Source: Verrucomicrobiales bacterium (GTDB lineage: Bacteria > Verrucomicrobiota > Verrucomicrobiia > Verrucomicrobiales > DEV007). Taken from it: a stretch of DNA of 64,000 nt. The DNA lies in contig PAAG01000038.1 in the NCBI GenBank assembly GCA_002698785.1, forward strand, positions 1 to 64,000. Direction: 5' to 3'. The translations under genes and the position numbers were made by a program. Below are positions 27,029 to 35,176 of the stretch, in pieces; the stretch's first letter is position 1; each line of letters begins with the position of its first letter. Under the pieces are notes generated by a model. That model did no database searches. It worked only from the letters and a program-made list of their open reading frames with translations, and had not been told where the DNA came from.

Positions 27029-27553
27029 TCAGGCGGACTTCTCGGATTTGAAGTGAGCGACCGAAGATTCCTCTTTCGTAATCTTGTCCTGCAGCTTCAT
27101 CAGTCCTTCGAGAAGGGCCTCAGGGCGGGGAGGACATCCAGAAATGTAAACATCAACAGGGATCAGGTTGTCGATTCCCTGGAGAACGGCGTAGCTCCGA
27201 TACATTCCACCAGAGGAAGCACACGCACCCATGGCGATACACCACTTTGGCTCAGGCATCTGGTCCCAGATTCGCTTCACCGCCAGGGCCATTTTGTAAG
27301 TCACCGTGCCCGCGACAATCATCACATCACTCTGGCGGGGAGAAAAGCGCATCACCTCCGCACCGAACCGGGAAATATCGAAACGAGAAGAAGCAGAACC
27401 CATCAGCTCAATCGCGCAGCAGGCCAGTCCCATAGGCATGGGCCACAACGAATTCTTCCGCATCCAGTTGATGGCGGCATCCGATTTGGTGAAAATGACA
27501 TTGCCTTCGATCTTCGAATCGTAGGCGGCGTGGGTCTGATTGGCTTCGGACAT
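27029..27553 (-). CDS. nuoB: NADH-quinone oxidoreductase subunit B
   Basis: Subunit carrying the terminal [4Fe-4S] cluster N2 of complex I. The protein (174 residues from ATG 27553) shows the four cluster cysteines: adjacent pair in [10 protein letters not shown], one in [10 protein letters not shown] and one in [16 protein letters not shown]. The start at 27553 ([12 protein letters not shown]) is chosen because the upstream in-frame extension to 27625 has no family similarity. The upstream neighbour, an S10 peptidase gene, is divergent, so nuoA is not immediately before it. Confidence 0.97.
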   Translation of the reverse strand: MSEANQTHAAYDSKIEGNVIFTKSDAAINWMRKNSLWPMPMGLACCAIELMGSASSRFDISRFGAEVMRFSPRQSDVMIVAGTVTYKMALAVKRIWDQMPEPKWCIAMGACASSGGMYRSYAVLQGIDNLIPVDVYISGCPPRPEALLEGLMKLQDKITKEESSVAHFKSEKSA

Positions 27554-27707
27554 GACTGTTTGAGCGCTTTCAGCAAAGGTTACGTGCGCCAAAAGCGTGA
27601 TCAACCCGTTTGTGAAAAATTTCACAAGCTCCGATTCCGCCCGAAACGACGTCCAAATTCCATCCCGCGCGCTTGTTTTCAGGCTCCTGCGCGAGTAGCT
27701 GTACCGT

Positions 27708-29234
27708 ATGCAATTCCCCCGTTTTCTTTTGATCTTCCTATATTTCCTGACCTTTTCTCTTGGTCATAGCCAGGAAAAGGCTGCCGAAAAAGCCGACCCA
27801 CAGAAGAAAGAGGAGAAAAAGGAGCCGCTCAAAGATCAACTCGTCGAGACCGAACACTCCGGCACCTTCGGTGGCGAGAAGATGGAATACACTGCTACTG
27901 CAGGCACCATGGTCATCTCAAAAAAGGAGGAAGAACCGAAAGCATCGGTCTTTTTCGTCGCCTACGAAAAGAAAGGGATCGAGGACCCCGCCACTCGACC
28001 CATCGTATTTTGCTTCAACGGAGGCCCGGGCTCCTCTGCTGTCTGGCTCCATCTCGGTGGATTCGGCCCCAGGCGGGTTGCTATGAATCCCGACGGAACC
28101 ATGCCGTCCCCACCGTTTCGGTTGAAAGAAAATCCCGATTCCATCCTCAAAGTCGCCGATCTTGTGTTCATCGATCCCGTCAGCACAGGATACAGCCGGG
28201 CTCAGGACGAAAAGAAAGCCGGGGAATTTCATGGGCTGAAAGGAGATCTCGAATCCATGGCCGAGTTCATCCGCCTCTACACAACGCGATATGAACGTTG
28301 GCTCTCGCCAAAATTTCTCGCCGGAGAAAGCTACGGCTCCTTTCGCGCCGCCGGTCTGGCTCATCGATTGCACGATTCCTACGGGCTATATCTGAACGGA
28401 GTTATACTCGTATCGGGAGTGCTGAGTTTCGATACCCTCTGGGGAAGCGATCTTTCATACGTCACTTTTCTCCCGGCAATGTCCGATGTGGCAGCCTATC
28501 ATCAGCGCCTCGAACCCGACCTTTTGGAAAACGACGAAGCCCGTAGGGCAGAAGTAGAACAATTTGCCTTCGGTGAATACGCATCGGCCCTTCTCAAGGG
28601 AACCCGCCTTACCGAGGCAGAGATGGACGACCTCGCTGCCAGTATCTCTCGCTACACCGGTCTTGAGGTGGAAGAAATCAAACGTCGAGAACTCCGGATT
28701 TCCTCCTCCTTCTTCCGAGAAGAACTACTGCGCGACGAGGGCGTCATGCTTGGGCGTTTCGACGCACGGATCAAAGGGGCCGATGGCGATCTCGCAGGAG
28801 ATTCCCCCGGATACGACCCGAGTTATCAGGCTGTCTATGGTCCATTTTCCGCCGCCCTCAATGACTACGTCCGTCGAGACCTCAAATTCGAGAGCGACCT
28901 CGTCTACGAAATCCTCACCAGCCGGGTGCGACCGTGGAAATATGGCGACGAATACGTGGGGCAGCCGGTAAATGTCCTCGACGAACTCGCCACCGCGCTT
29001 CTTGAGAATCCCTCGCTCGAGATTCTGGTGAACTGCGGCTACGAAGATCTCGCTACGCCCTACCACGCCATTCGGCACAGCATCGACCACCTCAACGTGC
29101 CTCCGGGAACGCTCGACCGGGTTTCCTACACCCACTACACCGGCGGACACATGATGTATACCATCGAGGATTCCAACACTGCCTGGAACGCCGATGTTGA
29201 AACCTTCATTCTCAAGAACGACGGAATTGACTAA
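27708..29234 (+). CDS. Secreted serine carboxypeptidase, peptidase family S10
   Basis: A 508-residue exported enzyme. Residues 1-21 form a signal peptide ([16 protein letters not shown]), followed by a highly charged linker rich in Lys/Glu (23-45). The S10 alpha/beta-hydrolase core starts near 50. It contains oxyanion-hole motif FNGGPGSS (103-110), [12 protein letters not shown] (152-163), nucleophile Ser208 in AGESYGS, catalytic Asp in [10 protein letters not shown] (about 445-454), and catalytic His in TGGHMMYT (about 481-488). S10 enzymes remove C-terminal amino acids from peptides, usually at acid pH. Likely role: digestion of external protein. It is divergent from nuoB and stands alone. 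Confidence 0.93.
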   Translation: MQFPRFLLIFLYFLTFSLGHSQEKAAEKADPQKKEEKKEPLKDQLVETEHSGTFGGEKMEYTATAGTMVISKKEEEPKASVFFVAYEKKGIEDPATRPIVFCFNGGPGSSAVWLHLGGFGPRRVAMNPDGTMPSPPFRLKENPDSILKVADLVFIDPVSTGYSRAQDEKKAGEFHGLKGDLESMAEFIRLYTTRYERWLSPKFLAGESYGSFRAAGLAHRLHDSYGLYLNGVILVSGVLSFDTLWGSDLSYVTFLPAMSDVAAYHQRLEPDLLENDEARRAEVEQFAFGEYASALLKGTRLTEAEMDDLAASISRYTGLEVEEIKRRELRISSSFFREELLRDEGVMLGRFDARIKGADGDLAGDSPGYDPSYQAVYGPFSAALNDYVRRDLKFESDLVYEILTSRVRPWKYGDEYVGQPVNVLDELATALLENPSLEILVNCGYEDLATPYHAIRHSIDHLNVPPGTLDRVSYTHYTGGHMMYTIEDSNTAWNADVETFILKNDGID

Positions 29235-29285
29235 TTTTTCTCATTAAAAGTTGCATGCCTTTCGCGGTGGCTCGTCCATATCCAC

Positions 29286-29789
29286 ATGAACGCCGCTTGT
29301 TTCCCCACAATCGTTCGTAGGAGCCTTGCAACCCTTGCAGTGGTAGCCACTGCTGCTGGGCTGAATGCAACGCTGGAAGCCGCCACCCCGCTCCCTGGTA
29401 AATACAGCGGGAAAACCGGGACCACCGGTCGTATCTCCTTCAAGGTGAACAAACGTGGGAATAAAATTCAGAAACTGAACTGCAGTATCTTCGCCCTTGG
29501 TCAGGATGACTACGGCAACTTCACCACATTCCAGGTCATCGCCTCCAATACCGATGGCAAGAATTTCCGGCTGAAGAGGTCTGGTCGTTTCACAGCTTCG
29601 GGAATCGATAGAAACGGCATCCGCTACAAGGTATCCGGAAAGCTCAAAGGGAAGAGAAAGTTCAAAGGAACGGTCGAGATGAGTTGGTACCACTTCAGCT
29701 ATTTCGATTACAATGTCATCACTGGGTTCTTCGATATCCCAATCTACGAACTCGTCTCCGGTAGCCGACCCTACACAGCCAAGCGCTGA
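29286..29789 (+). CDS. Small secreted beta-rich protein
   Basis: Family not recognised. The 167-residue protein has a signal peptide (about 1-33, with ATLAVVATAAGLNATLEAA and a likely cleavage after LEAA). The mature part is rich in Lys, Gly, Thr and Phe, with alternating short strands such as GKYSGKTGTTGRISFKVN and SGKLKGKRKFKGTVEMSW, suggesting a single small beta sandwich or barrel outside the cytoplasm. ATG 29286 is 51 bp after the S10 peptidase stop, so it could be co-expressed with it. A strong intrinsic terminator follows 25 bp after its stop. Confidence 0.65.
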   Translation: MNAACFPTIVRRSLATLAVVATAAGLNATLEAATPLPGKYSGKTGTTGRISFKVNKRGNKIQKLNCSIFALGQDDYGNFTTFQVIASNTDGKNFRLKRSGRFTASGIDRNGIRYKVSGKLKGKRKFKGTVEMSWYHFSYFDYNVITGFFDIPIYELVSGSRPYTAKR

Positions 29790-29814
29790 CAAATCCAATT
29801 TTATCAGGTTCAGG

Positions 29815-29845
29815 AAAAGGCGGGTGGGCAACCATTCGCCTTTTT
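29815..29845 (+). terminator. Rho-independent terminator
   Basis: AAAAGGCG (29815-29822) and CGCCTTTT (29837-29844) form an 8-bp stem ending in a T run. It serves the secreted-protein gene, and the A-rich left arm also allows some termination of minus-strand transcripts from the converging operon. Confidence 0.85.
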
Positions 29846-29873
29846 CGTTCTAACCTGACTACGCCGTGCTCAC

Positions 29874-30452
29874 TCAAGAGTTTCGCGTCTGGCTTCTGAC
29901 ATCGGGCCTCTGGTCTCTACCTCTGTTCCGCCCAAGACGTTCGAGCGACGCCAACACCCTCCTCGCTTTCGACCGAAAACCCGCCTTCGTTCCCGTAGGC
30001 AGCTGATGCTCGATCGAGAGACGCAGTTCTTCCGCCAGCGCTGGCTCACGAATACAGAGGCTTTCCAGCACCGACATCGAGTGCACCTTCACTGCGACCG
30101 TCTCATCAGGAGAACCCAGGAGCCGGAACGCAATGTCCGCAGCAAGGCCTGACAGCTCATCGGGCAGCGCCAACTCCGCAGCTACCTTCATCGTGTTGCG
30201 TTTCACACCGTCATGAAGGTCGGGGCGTTGGAGATTGCCGAGAAGTCGATCGAGGTAAGGCTGCACCATATCAGGATGCTCTTCCGCACAGCAGGCAACC
30301 ACCCAAGCCGCCCTGCGAGCTAGGTCCATATCCTCTCCCAAAACGAACGAAAGGAGTTCTTCGAAGCGTTCCCGGGAATCCCCAATCTCCTTCGCGATCA
30401 GAATCGTCTGCGCTTTGGAATGTTTGGATTTGAGGGAGGTCTGGAGGTTCAT
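29874..30452 (-). CDS. Helical-repeat (HEAT-like) protein, fifth gene of metal-GTPase operon
   Basis: A 192-residue soluble, all-helical protein. The helices alternate in a pattern typical of HEAT/ARM repeats: SRERFEELLSFVLGEDMDL, ARRAAWVVACCAEEHPDMV, QPYLDRLLGNLQ, VKRNTMKVAAELALPDE, TVAVKVHSMSVLESLC and EELRLSIEHQLPTGTKAGF. The final 20 residues are strongly basic. Such repeats mediate protein binding; no catalytic motif is visible. It is separated by 59 bp from the second CobW-type gene and may be read from the operon promoter at 33.9 kb. It could scaffold a GTPase or target protein (inference). Confidence 0.65.
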   Translation of the reverse strand: MNLQTSLKSKHSKAQTILIAKEIGDSRERFEELLSFVLGEDMDLARRAAWVVACCAEEHPDMVQPYLDRLLGNLQRPDLHDGVKRNTMKVAAELALPDELSGLAADIAFRLLGSPDETVAVKVHSMSVLESLCIREPALAEELRLSIEHQLPTGTKAGFRSKARRVLASLERLGRNRGRDQRPDVRSQTRNS

Positions 30453-30511
30453 CGGGCAATCTCTTTGCGAAGGTGATATCCGAAAAAAGAATACTACACA
30501 ACGAGAGGGGA

Positions 30512-31507
30512 CTACGAAGAATGCATAGAATAGAAACCATCTCGTCCTACGTCTTCCCCAAAGAATTCCTCGATTTGTTCCTTAATTACGTCAGGTGCTA
30601 AGCAAGCACCGATGCAGACCAATGATGGCGACACTTTTGTGATATTTGGGACCGGTAGGGGCGGAGGGAGTGGATCTTTGCCTGACCGTTGAAACAGCCA
30701 GCGGGATCCGGGGTGTTCGACAAGTTTTACAAGAGCCTTCGCACGAACTACCCAGTCAGGAAGTGTGGTAAGGAGAGCTTCAACAGAGTGCCTTCTCACA
30801 CGAGGAGGGAGTGGGAATTGAACTCCGGAGAATCGGTGAGAGAGCAGGTGGACCGGATCGTCTTCAGTTCTACCGACTGCGTGCAAAGATTCAAAAACGT
30901 CGGTTGCGATTGTTTTTGAATGCTGGGCGCATACCATCCCTTCTAGCGCCTCGAGCAACTCTTTTGATGAAGTTCTCACTGCATACCTCGCACAAGACCT
31001 GACGCTTCCTGCGACTTCATCGATCCGATCCTGCCCAACATAGTCTGTGTGGGAAAGCACCCAATACCCTGCGGTTTCGAGTTGCCGTATCTCGAGGGGA
31101 TTCCAGTCTCCTCGCTTCACCCAGTGCCGAGCATCGACCAATCCTACTTGGATGCGGGGAAAGAAAGGCAATCGGCTTTCAACTAACGTGAATGCCTCCA
31201 GGAGGGAGAGGGGATCTGCAGTGCCATTGAGTTCGATTAATAGTACGTCGCTTGAACTTTCGCTGGCAGCTGTGCAGAGAGAAACCAACTCGTCGAGGCT
31301 CTCACAGCAGGCACAGCTTGCTGCTATCGGCACGATGCTGGCGGCATCCTCACCGAGCGTAGCCGCATCGAGTTCAGCGTTGGAGAAATCATTGAGAATG
31401 ACATCTGCTGTTAGATTTCGTTTCTTCAGTCCAACGACGAGAGACCTGAGGAGGGTGGTTTTTCCGGAACCAAAGAACCCGGTGAGAAAGAGGAGCGGTT
31501 TGGCCAT
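30512..31507 (-). CDS. COG0523/CobW-type GTPase with altered G4 motif
   Basis: A 331-residue G3E-family protein. Walker A is LTGFFGSGKTTLL (8-20), NDFSNAELDAATLG (39-52) is the switch region, and the metal-binding C-x-C-C motif is present as SCACCES (64-70). The segment LIELNGTADPLSLLE matches the Walker B/ESTG area. The usual guanine-specificity motif NKxD appears as SHTD in YWVLSHTDYVG, so nucleotide preference could be changed. Compared with the first CobW-type protein of the operon the C-terminal domain is shorter. Family members deliver zinc, cobalt or iron to client enzymes; the client here is unknown. Confidence 0.85.
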   Translation of the reverse strand: MAKPLLFLTGFFGSGKTTLLRSLVVGLKKRNLTADVILNDFSNAELDAATLGEDAASIVPIAASCACCESLDELVSLCTAASESSSDVLLIELNGTADPLSLLEAFTLVESRLPFFPRIQVGLVDARHWVKRGDWNPLEIRQLETAGYWVLSHTDYVGQDRIDEVAGSVRSCARYAVRTSSKELLEALEGMVCAQHSKTIATDVFESLHAVGRTEDDPVHLLSHRFSGVQFPLPPRVRRHSVEALLTTLPDWVVRAKALVKLVEHPGSRWLFQRSGKDPLPPPLPVPNITKVSPSLVCIGACLAPDVIKEQIEEFFGEDVGRDGFYSMHSS

Positions 31508-31522
31508 TGATAAATAGTAATC

Positions 31523-31993
31523 TCAGCAAATGCCGAGTCTTCTTTCCAACTCAGTTAGGCAGATCCTCCAGCAGGCCGAGTCCATTTGGGTATGGCTGCT
31601 GCCTTCGGTTCGAGAAAGACCAGCAATGAACTCGCATCCCGCCACTTCGAGTAGTTCATTGAAAAGTGATGTGCGAAGAAACGTGGCAGTTGGGTCGAAG
31701 GCTTTAAGGTAGATCCGATAATCTCCGCCGACCGACTCGGTGTGCAGAGCGAGAAGGACGATTTGAATCGCTTCGGCGTCCAACGGGCAACCGACCCGCT
31801 GAGCACAGGAACAGTAATCGTTCACAATGGATGTGAGCCGGGCAACGACTCGCTCGATATCACCAGCCAGGTTTTGATTGGTCTGGGGCACTGCTGGCTT
31901 TCTTAAAGAAGAGAAGTCGAGCCGAGGAATCTCGAAACCTTGCCGAAGAAAGCGGTGGAAAGCCGGGATGTTCTTGCCGGCATTGTCACTCAT
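31523..31993 (-). CDS. Cysteine-rich protein of unknown function in metal-GTPase operon
   Basis: Not recognised. A 156-residue soluble protein encoded 6 bp after one CobW-type gene and 15 bp before the other. It has seven Cys, of which CSCAQRVGC (about 62-70) is suggestive of metal binding. The segment AIQIVLLALHTESVGGDYRIYLKAFDP (about 75-101), split by conserved-looking His and Glu residues, and CWRICLTELERRL near the C-terminus are other notable parts. No signal peptide or membrane segment is seen. Being locked between two metallochaperone genes suggests that it is a client, adaptor or metal-sensing partner of them (inference). Confidence 0.65.
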   Translation of the reverse strand: MSDNAGKNIPAFHRFLRQGFEIPRLDFSSLRKPAVPQTNQNLAGDIERVVARLTSIVNDYCSCAQRVGCPLDAEAIQIVLLALHTESVGGDYRIYLKAFDPTATFLRTSLFNELLEVAGCEFIAGLSRTEGSSHTQMDSACWRICLTELERRLGIC

Positions 31994-31999
31994 ATTGAA

Positions 32000-33262
32000 T
32001 CAGGCAGTCAGAGTTTCGGTCACAGTTCCTTGAGCAGTATCCATGGCATCGATAGCCATATTCCAATCCGGAAAAGGATCGGATAACTGGTCCTTCCACT
32101 CCTGTTGATCCATGGCGAGTTCTGCATCTGTCAGGAGAGCGCTGTCGAGCATGGCAGTGAGTTTCTCCTGATCCATCCCGGAACCAATGAGGACGAGCTC
32201 TTGGCGGCAGTCGCCATTCGGGCCGGCAGAAGATTTCTCGATCTCAGCAAGCTCAGCGGGGGCGGTCGGCCAGTATTCTTTCGGAACCGCCGCCCAGAAA
32301 TATCCGAGGCATTGATTCTGGCACATTGCCCCGGCCTGCGACCAGTAACCGGCGAGTTGAAGCCGCGTAGCCAGCCAGAAGATGCCCTTGGATCGAATCA
32401 CTCCCGGCCATTCCTTCTGGAACAATGCGTAAAGACGCTCGGGGTGAAAAGGGATGCGTCTCTGATAAACGAAATTGGAAATGCCATACTCTTCCGTTTC
32501 AGGTGTGTATTCGACGAGCGAGTCGAGCCAGCCGGGTGTTTCCTCGGCTTCGGAAAGTTGAAACAGTCCGGTTCCCATCACAGTGTGGAGAGGGACGTTG
32601 GAGTTTCGTGTTTCGTGGACCATGGCCTTCGGATTCAGCGCCCGGATCATGGAGTGTATGCGAGTCCGTTGCTCGTCATTTACGAGATCGATCTTATTGA
32701 TCAGGATCACGTTGGCGAATTCGATCTGGTCGACTAGCAGATTCACGATACTGCGTTCGTCGCCATCTCCCGCAGTTTCGCCCCGATCGCTGAGTTGGTC
32801 GGCGCTTTCGTAATCGCGGAGAAAGTTGAGAGCATCCACCACGGTAACCATCGTGTCGATCTCTGCCACATCCCCAAGTGATCGTCCTTCCTCATCTCGG
32901 AAGGTGAAAGTTTCTGCGACCGGCATGGGTTCGCTAATCCCGGTGGACTCGATTAGCAGGTGGTCAAATCGGCCCTCCCGAGCCAGCTTGCCGACTTCGA
33001 GCAGCAGGTCTTCTCTCAGAGTGCAGCAGATACACCCATTGGACATCTCGACCATTTTTTCCTCTGCATGTGAGAGGGAAGCATCGCCAGAGCGGACAAG
33101 GGAGGCATCGATATTGACTTCGCTCATGTCGTTCACGATAACGGCGACCCTCTTCCCTTCTCGATTGCGAAGGATGTGCTCAAGCAGGGTTGTCTTTCCT
33201 GCTCCAAGGAAGCCGGAGAGAACAGTAACGGGGAGTTTGTCAGGAATGTTGTGGGTATTCAT
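32000..33262 (-). CDS. COG0523/CobW-type metallochaperone GTPase (ZigA-like)
   Basis: A 420-residue G3E-family GTPase with Walker [14 protein letters not shown] (15-27), [13 protein letters not shown] (44-56), metal motif GCICCT with Cys77, Cys79 and Cys80, [15 protein letters not shown], and a normal NKID guanine motif in [11 protein letters not shown]. The C-terminal CobW_C domain (about 270-415) contains [11 protein letters not shown] and KGIFWLATR. Length and organisation match the long ZigA-type subgroup that supplies zinc to enzymes during zinc starvation. The start codon overlaps the upstream stop as TAATG, indicating translational coupling. Tandem Fur-like operators precede the operon. 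Confidence 0.92.
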   Translation of the reverse strand: MNTHNIPDKLPVTVLSGFLGAGKTTLLEHILRNREGKRVAVIVNDMSEVNIDASLVRSGDASLSHAEEKMVEMSNGCICCTLREDLLLEVGKLAREGRFDHLLIESTGISEPMPVAETFTFRDEEGRSLGDVAEIDTMVTVVDALNFLRDYESADQLSDRGETAGDGDERSIVNLLVDQIEFANVILINKIDLVNDEQRTRIHSMIRALNPKAMVHETRNSNVPLHTVMGTGLFQLSEAEETPGWLDSLVEYTPETEEYGISNFVYQRRIPFHPERLYALFQKEWPGVIRSKGIFWLATRLQLAGYWSQAGAMCQNQCLGYFWAAVPKEYWPTAPAELAEIEKSSAGPNGDCRQELVLIGSGMDQEKLTAMLDSALLTDAELAMDQQEWKDQLSDPFPDWNMAIDAMDTAQGTVTETLTA

Positions 33263-33870
33263 TACGTTGTTGGAAATGAGGTTCTCTGCCACTCACGAAT
33301 CCGTCGGAGCGACTCGGGTGAAGTCTGGTATTCTCTTAGCCACTTCAGCGATTCATCGCGAGGAAGGATCGCGCGCGACGTGGGGAGTTTCTTGAAAGCC
33401 CGGTAGTTCGCCTCTCTGTGACCGGAGCCGACAGTCGATTCGATCCATTCTTCGTAGGCGAGCCACCAGTTCAGGAATCGGCACGAAACGTGGTAAAGTG
33501 AGAAAACAGGCCCCGAGGAGAGAAGGTCTTCGGCATAGAATCCCGGGATAGGCGGTTCGCTTCCCCTGTATAAAAAGCAACGCCGGCGATTTCGAATAAA
33601 CAGGAAGCCCGGGAGAAAATTGGAAGAGTAGGACCCAACGCAGGCACCATGGAGTTCGACCGCGCCTTCGGATGATTGCGTTCGGTAGCAACTGGTCCCG
33701 TTGAGTCCCTCTGAGGATCTGCGATCAAATCCATAGAGGGTCAGGAGATTTCCTTCGGGGTGGACCACGTCTCTTCCCCAGAAATACATCTGCTGGGTGA
33801 GGAGCGAGGTGAAATCCCGGATCAGCCCTCTAAGCCTGCTGTTTTGAAGTTGGTCAATTCCACTCGGCAT
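33262..33870 (-). CDS. Unrecognised first gene of the putative zinc-responsive operon
   Basis: A 202-residue soluble protein that I cannot place in a family. It is rich in Trp, Tyr, Phe and Arg. Notable segments are [20 protein letters not shown] (28-47), GTSCYRTQ (about 58-65), [10 protein letters not shown] (73-82), [16 protein letters not shown] (about 88-103) and [13 protein letters not shown] (about 131-143). Several Cys and His (His37, His75, Cys61, Cys78, Cys99) could bind a metal, but this is only a possibility. The ATG at 33870 directly touches the operator palindrome and has no Shine-Dalgarno, suggesting a leaderless mRNA. Its stop overlaps the next start (TAATG). Confidence 0.7.
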   Translation of the reverse strand: MPSGIDQLQNSRLRGLIRDFTSLLTQQMYFWGRDVVHPEGNLLTLYGFDRRSSEGLNGTSCYRTQSSEGAVELHGACVGSYSSNFLPGFLFIRNRRRCFLYRGSEPPIPGFYAEDLLSSGPVFSLYHVSCRFLNWWLAYEEWIESTVGSGHREANYRAFKKLPTSRAILPRDESLKWLREYQTSPESLRRIREWQRTSFPTT

Positions 33871-33891
33871 TAATGCAATCTATTTGCATTA
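33871..33891. promoter_or_regulatory. Fur/Zur-like operator box 1
   Basis: TAATGCAA-TCTAT-TTGCATTA: a perfect 8-bp inverted repeat around 5 bp, touching the start codon of the first operon gene and covering the -10 region. Confidence 0.75.
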
Positions 33892-33904
33892 ATTGCTAAT
33901 GCAA
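33877..33904 (-). promoter_or_regulatory. Promoter of the five-gene metal-GTPase operon
   Basis: On the minus strand TTGCAT (33904-33899), a 16-bp spacer and TAGATT (33882-33877) lie with the -10 end six bases before the ATG. The start point would then be at or beside the first codon, giving a leaderless mRNA. Both hexamers lie inside the palindromic boxes, so a bound repressor would block them. Confidence 0.55.
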
Positions 33905-33917
33905 GGGAATTGCAATA
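33897..33917. promoter_or_regulatory. Fur/Zur-like operator box 2
   Basis: TAATGCAA-GGGAA-TTGCAATA: the same architecture as box 1, with two mismatches in the right arm. The 26-bp centre-to-centre spacing places the two boxes slightly more than two helical turns apart. It overlaps the -35 hexamer. Confidence 0.7.
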
Positions 33918-34117
33918 AAGCTAGATGTGAGGCTCTCTATTTCGGCTTGTAATCGAATTAGAAGTCGAAAATACGGACGGATCTACCAATGTGAATAACC
34001 CGTGGAACGCGCGTGGAATGGCGATTTGGGGCAAAAAAGACGTTTTTTTCGGAAAAAGTGCATTTTTTTCTCATAAAAGTTTTCCTGAGCCGTCTTTCAA
34101 GTAGCAGAGGAGGTGAG

Positions 34118-34144
34118 ATGCCCTTTGCGAAAATTTTTTACTAG
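34118..34144 (+). CDS. Eight-codon ORF with perfect Shine-Dalgarno
   Basis: An AGGAGGTGAG Shine-Dalgarno (34108-34117) directly precedes ATG 34118. The ORF encodes the peptide MPFAKIFY and stops at TAG 34142-34144, ten bases before an intrinsic terminator. Its codons at 34121-34130 can pair with 34147-34156, which overlap the first bases of the terminator stem. It could be a leader peptide controlling the gene at 34309 or a peptide-coding small RNA. Expression is unproven. Confidence 0.45.
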   Translation: MPFAKIFY

Positions 34145-34153
34145 GATTGCGAA

Positions 34154-34188
34154 GGGGCGAATGGGAATTCCATTCGCCCCTTTTCTTT
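34154..34188 (+). terminator. Strong Rho-independent terminator without an obvious gene in front
   Basis: GGGGCGAATGG (34154-34164), loop GAATT and CCATTCGCCCC (34170-34180) form a perfect 11-bp stem followed by TTTTCTTTT. No sizeable plus-strand gene lies before it back to 29789, only the eight-codon ORF. The interval 33918-34100 between the operators and that ORF holds AT-rich DNA with T-runs but no gene I can support. Confidence 0.9.
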
Positions 34189-34308
34189 TGTGGGGAGAGA
34201 CCCGGAGGACAGCTGGGCTTGGTGACAGTTTGTTCCTTTCTTTCATAGGGTGGGTGTGCTTTTTTCGACTCCGGATAAAGAGGGGCAGGAACTCTTCTTG
34301 TTTCAAAA

Positions 34309-34713
34309 ATGACGACGCTTGAACGGATGTGTGCCGCGATTGAGACGGAAGAAGAACCAGACGATGAGCTCGATACTCTCGCGGACGCCCTGCTGGCTGA
34401 GTGGGGAGAACCGGGAATCGCGGATCGAGTGATGAAGGAGGCGCCGGGTGAAGTCAAATGGCGCACGCTGGCGGATGTGCTCTCTGTTTTGATCTGGTCA
34501 ACTTCGGACAATGGACACGGCATCGCTCGCGCAGCGGAGAGCTGGTTGCGACAGGGCGAAGATGGGCGCAAGGCGCACGTGGCTCTTCACTTGGATGTAT
34601 ATCCGTTTGTGGACAGGGAAGAGCGGGAGCAGGTGCTTACTACGATTGGAGCAAAATTTCCGCAATTGGCAGAGAGGTGCCGGAAAATCCTTACCGACAG
34701 CGCACGCCGCTGA
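34309..34713 (+). CDS. Small acidic helical protein of unknown function
   Basis: A 134-residue soluble protein, not recognised. The N-terminal 30 residues are strongly acidic (IETEEEPDDELDTLADALL). The rest is mainly helical, with WRTLADVLSVLIWS, HGIARAAESWLRQGEDG, HVALHLDVYPFVDREERE and FPQLAERCRKI. No signal peptide, membrane segment or metal cluster is seen. It lies downstream of the stand-alone terminator and eight-codon ORF, which may form its regulatory leader. No good Shine-Dalgarno precedes the ATG. It converges with dapL across a 463-bp region holding repeats. Confidence 0.55.
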   Translation: MTTLERMCAAIETEEEPDDELDTLADALLAEWGEPGIADRVMKEAPGEVKWRTLADVLSVLIWSTSDNGHGIARAAESWLRQGEDGRKAHVALHLDVYPFVDREEREQVLTTIGAKFPQLAERCRKILTDSARR

Positions 34714-34956
34714 AGGTTTGTCAGGAATGGACCTCCGCTCCACGGGAGCACTCATTTCGCTCCTGCCTGGAGACTCGAACCGGAGTTCTCCGAATTGAAT
34801 CGACTTTGAATTGTTGTTTTGTTAGCATGAGTTTGAATCTCCCTTAGGACGCTCAGTGATGGAATACGCCATTTTCAGCAACAACGGCTCATTTGCGGCA
34901 GTAGAGTTGCCTCTTTGCACTGCAATGTTCATTCGCCCGGGTTCCCGGGAAAACGG

Positions 34957-35165
34957 AAAATCCTATCATTACCTATCATTTTCCCGGAACCGCTCAATCC
35001 CGGGAAACCTGAAACCACCATCATTTCCCATCATTTCGGAAAGTGCCCGGTTACGCTGCCAGGACCTGTCCTGCGTGGTGGTTCAATTTTGGGCGATGAA
35101 AGTGGAACGTAAATCCGCTATCATTCTCCATCATTTTCCACGGAACTGCTCACCTCCTGAGAACC
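34957..35165. repeat. Three ATCATT-N4-ATCATT hairpin repeats
   Basis: The cores are at 34965-34980, 35020-35035 and 35120-35135, with spacers ACCT, TCCC and CTCC. Cores 1 and 3 sit inside short inverted repeats (GGAAAAT/ATTTTCC and GTGGAA/TTCCAC). The 50 bases following core 1 and core 3 remain similar (CGGAAC, GCTCA, GAAACCTGAA-type matches). They lie in the 3' region between convergent genes, where REP-like elements are usually found. The first half of the 463-bp gap (34714-34950) contains no supported feature besides a CCCGGG-TT-CCCGGG palindrome at about 34937-34950. Confidence 0.7.
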
Positions 35166-35176
35166 TGAATCTCTTC

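Noticed and set aside
34957-35165. ATCATT repeats as a CRISPR array
   Set aside because: Only three degenerate copies with uneven spacing (55 and 100 bases), and no cas genes are present.
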